Shown in pieces: positions 48,273 to 57,726 of a stretch of 64,000 nucleotides of DNA. Made by a program: the position numbers and the translations under genes. How positions within the stretch are numbered: position 1 is the stretch's first letter; each line of letters begins with the position of its first letter. Under the pieces are notes generated by a model. The model was not told the DNA's origin and ran no database searches. It saw nothing but the letters and a program-made list of their open reading frames with translations. The stretch comes from Streptomyces bungoensis (GTDB lineage: Bacteria > Actinomycetota > Actinomycetes > Streptomycetales > Streptomycetaceae), in the NCBI RefSeq assembly GCF_001514215.1, contig NZ_KQ948854.1:104444-168443 (forward strand), read 5' to 3'.

Positions 48273-51200
48273 ATGACAGCGCCGACGTACCGCCAGGTGC
48301 CCGCCCAGGTCGACCTGCCCGCGCTTGAGCACGCCGTGCTCGACTTCTGGCGCGAACAGAAGATCTTCGCCAAGAGCCTGGAGCAGTCCGAGGGACGCCC
48401 GGAGTGGGTGTTCTACGAGGGCCCGCCCACCGCGAACGGCATGCCCGGCGCCCACCACATCGAGGCGCGCGTCTTCAAGGACGTCTTCCCCCGCTTCCGC
48501 ACCATGCGCGGCTACCACGTGGCCCGCAAGGCCGGCTGGGACTGCCACGGCCTGCCCGTGGAGCTGGCGGTCGAGAAGGAGCTGGGCTTCTCCGGCAAGC
48601 AGGACATCGAGGCGTACGGCATCGCCGAGTTCAACGCCAAGTGCCGCGAGTCGGTGACCCGGCACACGGACGCCTTCGCCGAGCTGACGACCCGCATGGG
48701 CTACTGGGTCGACCTGGACGACGCCTACCGGACCATGGATCCGGAGTACGTGGAGTCGGTCTGGTGGTCGCTGAAGGAGGTCTTCGGCAAGGGCCTGCTG
48801 GTCCAGGACCACCGCGTCGCCCCCTGGTGCCCGCGCTGCGGCACCGGCCTGTCCGACCACGAGCTGGCGCAGGGCTACGAGACGGTCGTCGACCCGTCCG
48901 TCTACGTCCGCTTCCCGCTCACCTCCGGCCCGCTGGCGGGCCAGGCCGCGCTGCTGGTGTGGACGACGACCCCGTGGACCCTGGTGTCCAACACGGCGGT
49001 CGCCGCCCACCCCGAGGTCACCTATGTCGTCGCGACGAACGGCGAGGAGAAGCTGGTCGTCGCCGAGCCGCTCGTCGCCAAGGCGCTCGGCGAGGGCTGG
49101 GAGAGCACCGGCGAGACCTTCACCGGCGCCGAGATGGAGCGCTGGACCTACCGGCGCCCGTTCGAGCTGGTGGAGTTCACCGAGCCCGCCCACTACGTGG
49201 TGAACGCGGAGTACGTCACGACCGAGGACGGTACGGGCCTGGTCCACCAGTCCCCCGCCTTCGGCGAGGACGACCTGCGGGTGTGCCGCTCCTACGGCCT
49301 GCCCGTGGTCAACCCCGTGCGCCCGGACGGCACCTTCGAGGAGGACGTCCCGCTCGTCGGCGGCGTCTTCTTCAAGAAGGCCGACGAAAAGCTCACCGAG
49401 GACCTCCACCAGCGCGGCCTGCTGTTCAAGCACCTGCCGTACGAGCACAGCTACCCGCACTGCTGGCGCTGCCACACCGCGCTGCTCTACTACGCGCAGC
49501 CGTCCTGGTACATCCGTACGACAGCGGTCAAGGACCGGCTGATCCAGGAGAACGAGAAGACCAACTGGTTCCCGGAGACGGTCAAGCACGGCCGGTACGG
49601 CGACTGGCTGAACAACAACATCGACTGGGCGCTGTCCCGCAACCGCTACTGGGGCACCCCGCTGCCGATCTGGCGCTGCGAGGACGACCACCTCACCTGC
49701 GTCGGCTCCCGCGCGGAGCTGACCGGACTCACGGGCACGGACCAGTCGAACCTGGACCCGCACCGCCCGTACATCGACGAGGTCGCCTTCGCCTGCCCGC
49801 ACGAGGGCTGCGGAAAGACGGCCACGCGCGTGCCCGAGGTCATCGACGCCTGGTACGACTCGGGCTCGATGCCGTTCGCGCAGTGGGGCTACCCGTACAA
49901 GAACAAGGAGCTGTTCGAGAGCCGGTACCCGGCACAGTTCATCTCCGAGGCGATCGACCAGACGCGCGGGTGGTTCTACACGCTGATGGCCATCGGCACC
50001 CTCGTCTTCGACAAGTCGTCGTACGAGAACGTCGTGTGCCTCGGCCACATCCTCGCCGAGGACGGACGCAAGATGTCCAAGCACCTGGGCAACATCCTGC
50101 AGCCGATCCCGCTCATGGACCAGCACGGCGCGGACGCGGTGCGCTGGTTCATGGCGGCGGGCGGTTCCCCGTGGGCGGCCCGCCGGGTCGGTCACGGCAC
50201 CATCCAGGAGGTCGTTCGCAAGACCCTGCTGACGTACTGGAACACGGTCGCCTTCCAGGCGCTGTACGCCCGTACGTCACAGTGGGCGCCCAGCGCGGCC
50301 GACCCGGCCCCGGCCGAACGCCCGCTGCTGGACCGCTGGCTGCTGTCCGAACTGCACGCGCTCACCGACCAGGTGACCGGGGCCCTGGAGGCCTACGACA
50401 CCCAGCGCGCCGGCAAGCTGCTGTCCGCGTTCGTCGACGACCTGTCCAACTGGTACGTCCGCCGTTCGCGCCGCCGGTTCTGGCAGGGCGACAAGGCCGC
50501 GCTGCGCACCCTGCACGAGGTGCTGGAGACGGTCACCAAGCTGATGGCGCCGATCACGCCGTTCATCACCGAGCGGGTGTGGCAGGACCTGGTCGTCGCG
50601 GTGAGCCCGGGCGCCCCGGAGTCGGTCCACCTCGCCCCCTGGCCGGAGGCGGACCTGTCCGCGATCGACCCGGAGCTGTCGCAGCAGATGGTTCTGGTCC
50701 GGCGGCTGGTGGAGCTGGGCCGCGCCACCCGCGCGGAGTCGGGCGTCAAGACCCGTCAGCCGCTGTCGCGGGCGCTGGTCGCGGCGGCCGGCTTCGAGTC
50801 CCTCGACCGCGAACTGCACACGCAGATCACGGAGGAGCTGAACGTCTCCTCGCTGGCGTCCCTGTCCGAGGTCGGCGGCTCGCTGGTCGACACGACCGCC
50901 AAGGCGAACTTCCGGGCGCTGGGCAAGCGGTTCGGCAAGCGGGTGCAGGACGTGGCCAGGGCCGTCGCCGGTGCGGACGCGGCCGCGCTGTCCCTCGCCC
51001 TGCGCGAGGGCAGGGCCTCGGTGGAGGTCGACGGGGAGACCGTCGCGCTCGCCCCCGACGAGGTGATCATCACGGAGACCCCGCGCGAAGGCTGGTCGGT
51101 GGCCTCCGACTCCGGTGCCACGGTCGCCCTGGACCTGGAGATCACCGAGGAGCTGCGCCAGGCGGGTCTCGCCCGTGACGCGATCCGCCTGATCCAGGAG

Positions 51201-51416
51201 GCCCGCAAGAACAGCGGACTGGACGTGGCCGACCGGATCGCCCTGCGCTGGACCTCGACTGACCCGGCCGTCATCGCGGCACTGGCCGAGCACGCCTCCC
51301 TCATCGCCGAGGAGGTCCTGGCGACCGACTTCGGCCAGGGCGAGGCGGACGAGACGTACGGCGACCCGTTCACCGACGAGGGACTGTCGCTGACGTTCCG
51401 GCTCCGCAAGGCGTAA
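48273..51416 (+). CDS. ileS: Isoleucyl-tRNA synthetase with swapped HIGH motif (GAHH)
   Basis: The 1047-residue class I enzyme charges tRNA-Ile and edits valine. The N-terminal ATP site reads PPTANGMPGAHHIEARVFKD, so the HIGH tetrad is G59-A-H-H62. The KMSKS loop is KMSKH (~600-604). The editing domain lies between (WTTTPWTLVSNTAVAAHPEV). Length and sequence style fit the type 2 (eukaryote-like) IleRS found in actinomycetes. ATG 48273 lies 10 nt after a GGAGG that the T-box sequesters. A zinc-binding C-terminal tail like that of E. coli is not evident. Confidence 0.96.
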   Translation: MTAPTYRQVPAQVDLPALEHAVLDFWREQKIFAKSLEQSEGRPEWVFYEGPPTANGMPGAHHIEARVFKDVFPRFRTMRGYHVARKAGWDCHGLPVELAVEKELGFSGKQDIEAYGIAEFNAKCRESVTRHTDAFAELTTRMGYWVDLDDAYRTMDPEYVESVWWSLKEVFGKGLLVQDHRVAPWCPRCGTGLSDHELAQGYETVVDPSVYVRFPLTSGPLAGQAALLVWTTTPWTLVSNTAVAAHPEVTYVVATNGEEKLVVAEPLVAKALGEGWESTGETFTGAEMERWTYRRPFELVEFTEPAHYVVNAEYVTTEDGTGLVHQSPAFGEDDLRVCRSYGLPVVNPVRPDGTFEEDVPLVGGVFFKKADEKLTEDLHQRGLLFKHLPYEHSYPHCWRCHTALLYYAQPSWYIRTTAVKDRLIQENEKTNWFPETVKHGRYGDWLNNNIDWALSRNRYWGTPLPIWRCEDDHLTCVGSRAELTGLTGTDQSNLDPHRPYIDEVAFACPHEGCGKTATRVPEVIDAWYDSGSMPFAQWGYPYKNKELFESRYPAQFISEAIDQTRGWFYTLMAIGTLVFDKSSYENVVCLGHILAEDGRKMSKHLGNILQPIPLMDQHGADAVRWFMAAGGSPWAARRVGHGTIQEVVRKTLLTYWNTVAFQALYARTSQWAPSAADPAPAERPLLDRWLLSELHALTDQVTGALEAYDTQRAGKLLSAFVDDLSNWYVRRSRRRFWQGDKAALRTLHEVLETVTKLMAPITPFITERVWQDLVVAVSPGAPESVHLAPWPEADLSAIDPELSQQMVLVRRLVELGRATRAESGVKTRQPLSRALVAAAGFESLDRELHTQITEELNVSSLASLSEVGGSLVDTTAKANFRALGKRFGKRVQDVARAVAGADAAALSLALREGRASVEVDGETVALAPDEVIITETPREGWSVASDSGATVALDLEITEELRQAGLARDAIRLIQEARKNSGLDVADRIALRWTSTDPAVIAALAEHASLIAEEVLATDFGQGEADETYGDPFTDEGLSLTFRLRKA

Positions 51417-51442
51417 AGGCGCAGGCGCTCCGCGCTTTCGAC

Positions 51443-51474
51443 AGGGCCCGGTCTCCGGACGGAGACCGGGCCCT
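51443..51474 (+). terminator. Hairpin terminator after ileS
   Basis: A perfect 14-bp stem AGGGCCCGGTCTCC/GGAGACCGGGCCCT with a GGAC tetraloop begins 26 nt after the ileS stop. Confidence 0.9.
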
Positions 51475-51524
51475 TGCGCCGGGTCCCGTCCCTCTGTGCG
51501 AAGGGTGACGCAACACGCGTAAAA

Positions 51525-51562
51525 AGGGCGGGGCCCCGGACCGAAGTCCGGGGCCCCGCCCT
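51525..51562 (-). terminator. Intrinsic terminator after divIVA
   Basis: A 17-bp stem (51525-51541 with 51546-51562) and CGAA loop. On the - strand it is followed by a TTTTT run, giving a textbook intrinsic terminator, rare in such GC-rich DNA. It ends the division cluster transcripts. Confidence 0.93.
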
Positions 51563-51607
51563 GGTGAACGCTGCCGACGCCGTTGTCGTACTGCTCTCAG
51601 TGACCCG

Positions 51608-52801
51608 TCAGTTGTCGTCCTCGTCGATCAGGAACCCGCGCATCGGCGAGGGAGCCTGGCCCATGGGCGACGGGCCCTGGGGGCGGACCGGCGCCATGGG
51701 CTGGGTCATCGCCGGGGTCATCTGCTGCTGGCCGCCGTAGGACGGGGCAGCGGGGCTCGGCGCACCGCCCATGGACTGGTTGCCACCGTAGGACGGGGCG
51801 CTCGCGCCGGCCGGGGCCATCGAGGGCGCCGGGGACGGCGGGAGGGACGGGGCGGCCGGGGAGCGCGGCGGAGCCAGGGAGTCGTCGGCCTGGGTCTCCA
51901 GCTGACGCAGCTGGGACTCGAGGTACGACTTCAGGCGCGTGCGGTACTCGCGCTCGAAGCCGCGCAGGTCCTCGACCTTGCGCTCCAGCGTGGCGCGCGC
52001 GGACTCCAGGGAGCCCATGGCCACGCGGTGCTTCTCCTGCGCGTCCCGCTCGAGCGCGTCGGCCTTGGCACGGGCGTCACGCTCGAGACCCTCGGCGCGG
52101 CTGCGGGCCTCGCCGACGATCTTGTTGGCCTCGGAGCGGGCCTCGGCGATCGCCTGGTCGGCGGTCTGCTGGGCCAGCGAGAGGACACGCGCGGCGCTGT
52201 CGCCACCGGGACCCTGACCGGGGCCGCCCATCGGACCACCCATGGGGCCGCCCATCGGGCCACCCATCTGCTGCTGCATGGGCGGCTGGCCACCCATGGG
52301 GCCGCCCATCGGACCCTGGCCCATCGGGCCCTGGCCCATCGGGCCCTGGCCCATCTGACCCTGGCCCATCGGACCCTGGCCCATCTGACCCTGGCCCATC
52401 GGACCCTGGCCCTGCGGGCCACCCTGACCGCCGGGGCCGGCGGGCAGCTGAGGAGCACCGCTCGGCAGCTGGGGCGGACCACCCATGGGGCCGCCCATCT
52501 GCTGCTGCGGCGGGCCCGATATCCCGGCGGGCACCGGCGCGCCGGGTCCTCGCATGCCCTGCTGCTGAGGATGCTGCGGCTGGTCCTGCTCCGGAGGCTT
52601 GCGCATGTTCTGCTGGTTCTGGGCAGCAGCGCGCGTGGCCGCGGCCAGCTTGGCGCGCAGGTCCTCGTTCTCGCGGAGCAGACGGGTCAGTTCGGCTTCG
52701 ACCTCGTCGAGGAAGGCATCGACCTCGTCCTCGTCATAGCCTTCTCGGAGGCGGACGGTCGTGAACTGCTTGTTCCGCACGTCCTCGGGGGTCAACGGCA
52801 T
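51608..52801 (-). CDS. divIVA: DivIVA polar growth determinant
   Basis: DivIVA marks hyphal tips and directs apical wall growth; it is essential in Streptomyces. The 397-residue protein has the N-terminal membrane-targeting domain ([30 protein letters not shown], with a first coiled coil to ~65), a long Gly/Pro/Gln/Met-rich linker (~66-205), a second coiled coil (~206-300, [18 protein letters not shown]) and a Pro/Ser/Gln-rich tail ending FLIDEDDN. The linker has seven 15-bp repeats. ATG 52801. It lies at the downstream end of the division cluster, followed by a strong terminator. Confidence 0.97.
   Translation of the reverse strand: MPLTPEDVRNKQFTTVRLREGYDEDEVDAFLDEVEAELTRLLRENEDLRAKLAAATRAAAQNQQNMRKPPEQDQPQHPQQQGMRGPGAPVPAGISGPPQQQMGGPMGGPPQLPSGAPQLPAGPGGQGGPQGQGPMGQGQMGQGPMGQGQMGQGPMGQGPMGQGPMGGPMGGQPPMQQQMGGPMGGPMGGPMGGPGQGPGGDSAARVLSLAQQTADQAIAEARSEANKIVGEARSRAEGLERDARAKADALERDAQEKHRVAMGSLESARATLERKVEDLRGFEREYRTRLKSYLESQLRQLETQADDSLAPPRSPAAPSLPPSPAPSMAPAGASAPSYGGNQSMGGAPSPAAPSYGGQQQMTPAMTQPMAPVRPQGPSPMGQAPSPMRGFLIDEDDN
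52311..52415. repeat. Seven 15-bp tandem repeats in the divIVA linker
   Basis: Units of the type GGACCCTGGCCCATC, with G/T and A/G variants, run at 15-bp spacing from 52311 and encode [10 protein letters not shown] pentapeptides on the - strand. GGPM repeats flank them at 52229-52268. Confidence 0.92.
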
Positions 52802-52853
52802 CTCTTCACCTCAACGTAGTCATCGGCAGTCGGCAAGACCGTATCGTCCATCC

Positions 52854-53144
52854 TCATCGCAGGAAGCTCTGCGTAACGGAGATGAGGATCCAGACGATGA
52901 TCATCAGCACGAAGAAGGACAGGTCGAGCGCCACGCCCCCGAGACGCAGCGGCGGGATGAACCGCCGCAGAAGCTTCAGCGGTGGATCGGTGACAGTGTA
53001 GGTGGCCTCCAGGACGACCACCATCGCCTTGCCGGGTTGCCACGAGCGGGCGAACTGGAAGACGTAGTCCATGACCAGCCGGAAAATCAGCACAACGAGG
53101 AACACCATCAGCGCGATGTAGATCACCTGCGCGAACACGCTCAT
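52854..53144 (-). CDS. yggT: YggT family membrane protein
   Basis: The 96-residue protein has two membrane helices (~5-27 and 73-93) around a conserved amphipathic loop with LEATYTVTDPPLKLLRRFIPPLRLGG, which is written here in parts: TVTDPPLKLLRR then FIPPLRLGG. YggT sits between sepF and divIVA in many Gram-positive division clusters. Its role is unclear; ion homeostasis or division links have been proposed. ATG 53144. Confidence 0.92.
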   Translation of the reverse strand: MSVFAQVIYIALMVFLVVLIFRLVMDYVFQFARSWQPGKAMVVVLEATYTVTDPPLKLLRRFIPPLRLGGVALDLSFFVLMIIVWILISVTQSFLR

Positions 53145-53194
53145 GGCCTGGCTTTCCCTCTCCCCTGTCCCGTGCTGTTTTCCGGTGGTGCTTC

Positions 53195-53836
53195 TCAGCT
53201 CTGGTTGAAGAACCCGCCCTCTGCGATGCGGGCCTTGTCCTCCGCCGTGACATCGACGTTAGCAGGCGACAACAGGAACACCTTCTGCGTCACCCGCTCG
53301 ATGCTGCCGTGAAGACCAAACACCAAACCGGCCGCAAAGTCGACAAGTCGCTTCGCGTCTGTGTCATCCATCTCAGTCAGATTCATGATCACCGGGGTGC
53401 CCTCACGGAAGTGTTCCCCGATGGTACGGGCCTCGTTGTAGGTCCGGGGGTGCAGCGTGGTGATCCGGTACGGCTCTCGTTCGGACACGACCTTGGGCAT
53501 GATCACCGGTGCGTTCTTCTCCAGGGACTGGCGTTCTTGTGTGATGGATGCCACGGGCGCGATGCGCGCCGGGCGTCCGGATTCCGCGGCGAGCGAAGTC
53601 GATCGCGCCACCGGCTCGCGCGGCGCGGGAGGTTGCACGATTCGCACCTCTTCGTCCCTTTGGGACTGAAGTGCGCCGTGCGACTGGTGTGACGGCTCGT
53701 GCCGTCGGTGATCCCGCTCGGGCTCCGGGTCCAGTTCGGGCTCGAAGTCGTCGTCGGGGTCGAATCCACGGCCGTCGTACCCATCGTCCTCCACGAGGCC
53801 GAGGTAGACCGCCATCTTGCGCATCGCGCCGGCCAT
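53195..53836 (-). CDS. sepF: SepF cell-division protein (FtsZ membrane anchor)
   Basis: SepF tethers FtsZ filaments to the membrane and shapes the septum. The 213-residue protein starts [18 protein letters not shown], an N-terminal amphipathic helix for membrane binding, followed by a charged linker and the SepF core (~130-205) with [35 protein letters not shown] and [13 protein letters not shown]. It follows yggS and precedes yggT, as in other actinomycetes. Confidence 0.96.
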   Translation of the reverse strand: MAGAMRKMAVYLGLVEDDGYDGRGFDPDDDFEPELDPEPERDHRRHEPSHQSHGALQSQRDEEVRIVQPPAPREPVARSTSLAAESGRPARIAPVASITQERQSLEKNAPVIMPKVVSEREPYRITTLHPRTYNEARTIGEHFREGTPVIMNLTEMDDTDAKRLVDFAAGLVFGLHGSIERVTQKVFLLSPANVDVTAEDKARIAEGGFFNQS

Positions 53837-53963
53837 GCTCTGAGTCCTCCGCTCTGTGGTGGATCCGCTGACGACCGCCAAGTGCCCGCGATCCACGTGG
53901 TCGTTGTGCCCGCCTTCGCGGCACTGACCATATTTTCTGCTGTGGTCCGACTTCCTGGCGACG

Positions 53964-54683
53964 TTACCCGAGCCTGGGGCGGACTCCGAGTACCGCGGTG
54001 CCGACGCGCACATGTGTCGCTCCGGCCGCCACGGCCTTCTCGAGGTCCGCACTCATCCCTGCGGACACCATGGTTGCAGCAGGATGGGCTCGGCGCAGGT
54101 CAGTCGACAAATCCATGAGCCGTTCGAACGCGGCTCGTTCGCGTCCCGCGTACTCACCGGTCAGCGGGGCCACGGTCATCAGACCGTCGAGCCGCAGCCC
54201 CGGCGATTCGGCGACGAGGCCGGCCAACTCCTCGATCCCGCCCGGCGCGACGCCTCCGCGCTCACCGCGCGCGCTCTCGCCGGCGTCGAGCGCGACCTGG
54301 AGCAGGCACCCCACCTCGCGTCCGGCCCGCACGGCCTCCTTCGACAGCGCCGTGACGAGCCGCGCCCGGTCCACGGACTGCACGACATCCGCGTAACCGA
54401 CCACGGAACGTACTTTGTTGGTCTGCAACTGACCAACAAAGTGCCATTTCAAGGGCAAATCCGCGCAAGCGGCCGCCTTCGGGGCGGCGTCCTGGTCACG
54501 GTTCTCGGCGACATGACGCACGCCGAGTTCCGCCAGGATGCGCACATCGCTCGCCGGGTAGGTCTTGGTGACCACGATCAGGGTCACCTCCCCCCGCCCG
54601 CGCCCCGCCGCCTCACACGCGGCGGCGATGCGTTCCTCCACTTTCGCCAGGTTCGCGGCGAGTTCGGTCTTACGGTCCGTCAT
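53964..54683 (-). CDS. yggS: YggS/PLPBP family PLP-binding protein
   Basis: The 239-residue single-domain TIM barrel binds PLP through the Lys in [14 protein letters not shown], and has [22 protein letters not shown] and [22 protein letters not shown]. YggS proteins buffer PLP and affect amino-acid and keto-acid balance. The family is regularly encoded between ftsZ/pgeF and sepF. ATG 54683 starts 6 nt after the pgeF stop. Confidence 0.94.
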   Translation of the reverse strand: MTDRKTELAANLAKVEERIAAACEAAGRGRGEVTLIVVTKTYPASDVRILAELGVRHVAENRDQDAAPKAAACADLPLKWHFVGQLQTNKVRSVVGYADVVQSVDRARLVTALSKEAVRAGREVGCLLQVALDAGESARGERGGVAPGGIEELAGLVAESPGLRLDGLMTVAPLTGEYAGRERAAFERLMDLSTDLRRAHPAATMVSAGMSADLEKAVAAGATHVRVGTAVLGVRPRLG

Positions 54684-54689
54684 GCTCCA

Positions 54690-55418
54690 TCAGTCCAGCC
54701 AGACGTAGCTCGCGAGCCGCCCGGTGGTGCGGTCGCGGCGGTACGAGAAGTGGTCGCCCGACTCGCGCGTGCACACCGGCGAGTGCGCCCGGTCGCGCAC
54801 CCCGAGCCGTTCGAGCTGCGCGTGCACCCCGGCGCTCACGTCGACGGCCGGCGTACCCCAGCTCGTCTCGGCGTGCGCCGCCGGCTCGACGGCGGCCACC
54901 TCGGCGCGCATCTCCTGAGGCACCTCGTAGCACCGGCCGCACACCGCCGGCCCGGTGCGGGCGACGATCCGGGCCGGCTCGGCGCCGAGTTCGGTCATGG
55001 CCCGTACGGCGGCGGGGACGACGCCCTTGACCAGTCCGGGCCGCCCGGCGTGCACCGCGCCGGCCACCGAGGCGACCGGGTCCGCCAGCAGCACCGGCAC
55101 GCAGTCGGCGGTGAGGACGGCGAGGGCCAGGCCCCGCACGCCGGTCACGACGGCGTCCACCTGCGGCGGCTGCCGGTCGCCCCAGGGTCCGTCGACCACG
55201 GCCACGTCGTTCCCGTGCACCTGGTTCATCCACACGACCCGGGCGGGTTCGAGGCCGAGCGACCCGGCCGCGAGACCGCGGTTGGCGCGTACGGCCTCCG
55301 GGTCGTCGCCGACCGCTCCGCCGAGGTTGAGCTCCTCATACGGAGCGGCGCTCACCCCGCCCCACCGGTCGGTGAAGGCGAAGTGCGCGCCGCTCACGCT
55401 CTCGCGCTGTCCTATCAC
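54690..55418 (-). CDS. pgeF: PgeF/YfiH (DUF152, laccase-domain) protein
   Basis: The 242-residue protein has the Cu/Zn-site motifs [21 protein letters not shown] and [12 protein letters not shown]; the last is usually [17 protein letters not shown] follows. YfiH-type proteins act as purine nucleoside phosphorylase/deaminase, and the E. coli protein edits misincorporated L-Ser in peptidoglycan precursors (PgeF). GTG 55418 overlaps the ftsZ stop (GTGA). Location after ftsZ suits a wall-quality role. Confidence 0.92.
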   Translation of the reverse strand: MIGQRESVSGAHFAFTDRWGGVSAAPYEELNLGGAVGDDPEAVRANRGLAAGSLGLEPARVVWMNQVHGNDVAVVDGPWGDRQPPQVDAVVTGVRGLALAVLTADCVPVLLADPVASVAGAVHAGRPGLVKGVVPAAVRAMTELGAEPARIVARTGPAVCGRCYEVPQEMRAEVAAVEPAAHAETSWGTPAVDVSAGVHAQLERLGVRDRAHSPVCTRESGDHFSYRRDRTTGRLASYVWLD

Positions 55419-56626
55419 TTCAGGAAGTCCGGTACGTCCAGTTCCTCGGCCGCGCTGTCCGAGAAGGAGGTGCGCGGCGCCGGCGTGACCGGCGGGGTGA
55501 CGGGAAGGTCGGCCACCGGCTCGACCGGGGCCGGCTCCGGCTCCTCCTTCGGGGTCACGCTGCCGAGCGAGCCGAAGGACGGGCGGCTCTCCGGCTGCCG
55601 TACCGGAGCGGGCTCCTCGCGGCGGGCCGGGGCCGAGGAGGAGGCCGAGCCGAGGACGTTGTCCCGGCGGGCCGGCGGCTGACCGCCGTCGAAGCCGGCC
55701 GCGATCACGGTGACCCGGACCTCGTCGCCGAGGGCGTCGTCGATGACCGCGCCGAAGATGATGTTGGCCTCGGGGTGGGCGGCCTCGCTGACGAGCTGGG
55801 CGGCCTCGTTGATCTCGAACAGGCCGAGGTCGGAGCCGCCGGAGATGGACAGCAGCACACCCCGGGCGCCGTCGATGGACGCCTCCAGCAGCGGCGAGGA
55901 GATCGCCATCTCGGCGGCGGCCACCGCGCGGTCGTCGCCGCGGGCCGAGCCGATGCCCATGAGGGCCGAACCGGCCTCGGACATGACCGACTTGACGTCG
56001 GCGAAGTCGAGGTTGATCAGGCCGGGGGTGGTGATGAGGTCGGTGATGCCCTGCACACCCGAGAGCAGGACCTGGTCGGCGGACTTGAACGCGTCCAGGA
56101 CCGAGACCTGGCGGTCCGAGATGGACAGCAGCCGGTCGTTGGGGATGACGATGAGGGTGTCGACCTCTTCGCGGAGTTCGGCGATGCCGTCCTCGGCCTG
56201 GTTGGCGCGGCGCCGCCCCTCGAAGGTGAAGGGACGGGTGACCACGCCGATGGTCAGCGCGCCCAGCGAGCGCGCGATGTTGGCCACGACGGGTGCCCCG
56301 CCGGTGCCGGTGCCGCCGCCTTCACCGGCCGTCACGAAGACCATGTCGGCCCCCTTGAGGACCTCCTCGATCTCCTCGCGGTGGTCCTCGGCGGCCTTGC
56401 GGCCGACGGCCGGGTTGGCTCCGGCGCCGAGTCCGCGGGTGAGTTCACGGCCGACGTCGAGTTTGACGTCTGCGTCGCTCATCAACAGCGCCTGTGCGTC
56501 GGTGTTGATGGCGATGAACTCGACGCCCTTGAGACCGACCTCGATCATCCGGTTGATGGCATTGACACCACCGCCGCCGACACCGATGACCTTGATGACT
56601 GCGAGGTAGTTCTGCGGTGCTGCCAC
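55415..56626 (-). CDS. ftsZ: FtsZ cell-division GTPase
   Basis: The 403-residue tubulin homologue forms the Z-rings for vegetative and sporulation septa. It has [15 protein letters not shown], the tubulin signature GGGTGTG (residues 103-109), [15 protein letters not shown], and a C-terminal linker ending in the conserved peptide [10 protein letters not shown] used for partners such as SepF. GTG 56626 follows GAGAGG. The 279-bp upstream region is large for this cluster and contains a promoter candidate. Confidence 0.98.
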   Translation of the reverse strand: MAAPQNYLAVIKVIGVGGGGVNAINRMIEVGLKGVEFIAINTDAQALLMSDADVKLDVGRELTRGLGAGANPAVGRKAAEDHREEIEEVLKGADMVFVTAGEGGGTGTGGAPVVANIARSLGALTIGVVTRPFTFEGRRRANQAEDGIAELREEVDTLIVIPNDRLLSISDRQVSVLDAFKSADQVLLSGVQGITDLITTPGLINLDFADVKSVMSEAGSALMGIGSARGDDRAVAAAEMAISSPLLEASIDGARGVLLSISGGSDLGLFEINEAAQLVSEAAHPEANIIFGAVIDDALGDEVRVTVIAAGFDGGQPPARRDNVLGSASSSAPARREEPAPVRQPESRPSFGSLGSVTPKEEPEPAPVEPVADLPVTPPVTPAPRTSFSDSAAEELDVPDFLK

Positions 56627-56905
56627 GTCGAAGGCCTCTCGCCTCGAATTACGTTGTCGCCGCCGTGCGGTGCCCCGCGCCGGGACGACGGATGCCGATT
56701 GGGACGGTCCGTAGCGCCGACCCGAACCCTAACCCTGAAGTTTAGGGTTACCAGTGTGTCCGTTCCCTGGAGTCTTCTGAACAGGACACTAAGTCGACAA
56801 GTGGCGCCCGTTCAACGAACACGCCGAACCTCCCGTTTTTCTTTTCACCCTATGTGATCAGCCATAGCGGTGCCCAACCAGGGTGCTGGCCTGCGCTGAT
56901 GTGCG
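56627..56905 (-). promoter_or_regulatory. ftsZ promoter region
   Basis: On the - strand TTGAAC (56810-56815) and TAGTGT (56786-56791) lie 18 bp apart, a strong vegetative-type promoter candidate. Closer to ftsZ an inverted repeat AACCCTAA (56725-56732)/TTAGGGTT (56742-56749) encloses nine bases. S. coelicolor ftsZ is known to have several promoters here, including a sporulation-specific one, so more sites are expected than could be read. Confidence 0.65.
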
Positions 56906-57700
56906 TCAACTCCCCGATGACGCAGGGGCGGTGGGGACACTGACATCGAAGTGCCGTGCGCCGGGAACTGCTTTCATGAGAGCTGTGAGGGCCCGTGCCT
57001 TGGCGCGGCCGTTCTCGCCGCTGCCCCATGCCACCACGCGGCCCCGGCCCAGCAGCAGTTGGACGTCGTCGTAGGAGCGGATGCGCAGCGTCCGGGCCTC
57101 CCGCGCCACCGCGGGCGGCAGGTCGCCGGCGACCCGGACCGCCTCCCGCACCAGCCGGTCGGTGCCGAAGCGCCTGAGGCTCGCGGCGGCCGAACCCGAC
57201 CGGGATTCGGTCAGTTCCAGCAGCGGAACGTCTTTCGGCGCCTGCGAAACCGTGGCGAAACGGACGCCTTCGTCGTCGACTTCGACGAAGTTCCCGGATT
57301 TCCGGACCAGCAGCACCGGAGTCCGTTCGGTGACTTTCAGGCTGATTCCGCTGGGCCAGGTGCGGACGACGTCAACGGTGTCAATTCTGGGCATTTTCCG
57401 GCGAAGTCGGTCCTCGATGGCCTTCGTGTCGACCGAGACGAGCGGCTCCCCCACCGGCACGGAGGCGGCCTCGCGGACGTCGGCGGGGGTCAGCACGCGG
57501 GTGCCCGAGATCGAGACGTGCCGCACGCGCAGCCATCCCGAGCCGTACAGCACCCAGGTCACGCCGCCCCCGAGGAACAGCAGGGCGGCGGTCAGGACGA
57601 CGAGCAGACGGAGGCGGCGTTTCGCCAACCGCCCCGCGGGGGGCGGGCCGGACGACTCCTGCTGGCGGTCACCGCGCTCGGCGGTCGTCGGTCCGGCCAC
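56906..57700 (-). CDS. ftsQ: FtsQ divisome protein
   Basis: The 264-residue single-pass protein has a ~30-residue cytosolic part, a membrane helix (~31-52), a POTRA domain (VRHVSISGTRVLTPADVREAA) and a beta domain (RIDTVDVVRTWPSGISLKVTERTPVLLV in strands). It links FtsL/DivIC to the divisome. GTG 57700 is preferred because GGAGG lies 9 nt upstream; GTG 57706 is only 3 nt from it. It directly follows murG with no murC between. Confidence 0.95.
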   Translation of the reverse strand: MAGPTTAERGDRQQESSGPPPAGRLAKRRLRLLVVLTAALLFLGGGVTWVLYGSGWLRVRHVSISGTRVLTPADVREAASVPVGEPLVSVDTKAIEDRLRRKMPRIDTVDVVRTWPSGISLKVTERTPVLLVRKSGNFVEVDDEGVRFATVSQAPKDVPLLELTESRSGSAAASLRRFGTDRLVREAVRVAGDLPPAVAREARTLRIRSYDDVQLLLGRGRVVAWGSGENGRAKARALTALMKAVPGARHFDVSVPTAPASSGS

Positions 57701-57726
57701 GCTCACTACCCTCCGTGCATATCGTC

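Noticed and set aside
56725..56749. Telomere-like TTAGGG repeat
   Set aside because: Only single copies on each arm of a short inverted repeat occur. Streptomyces telomeres are unrelated palindromic ends, and the location is internal beside ftsZ.
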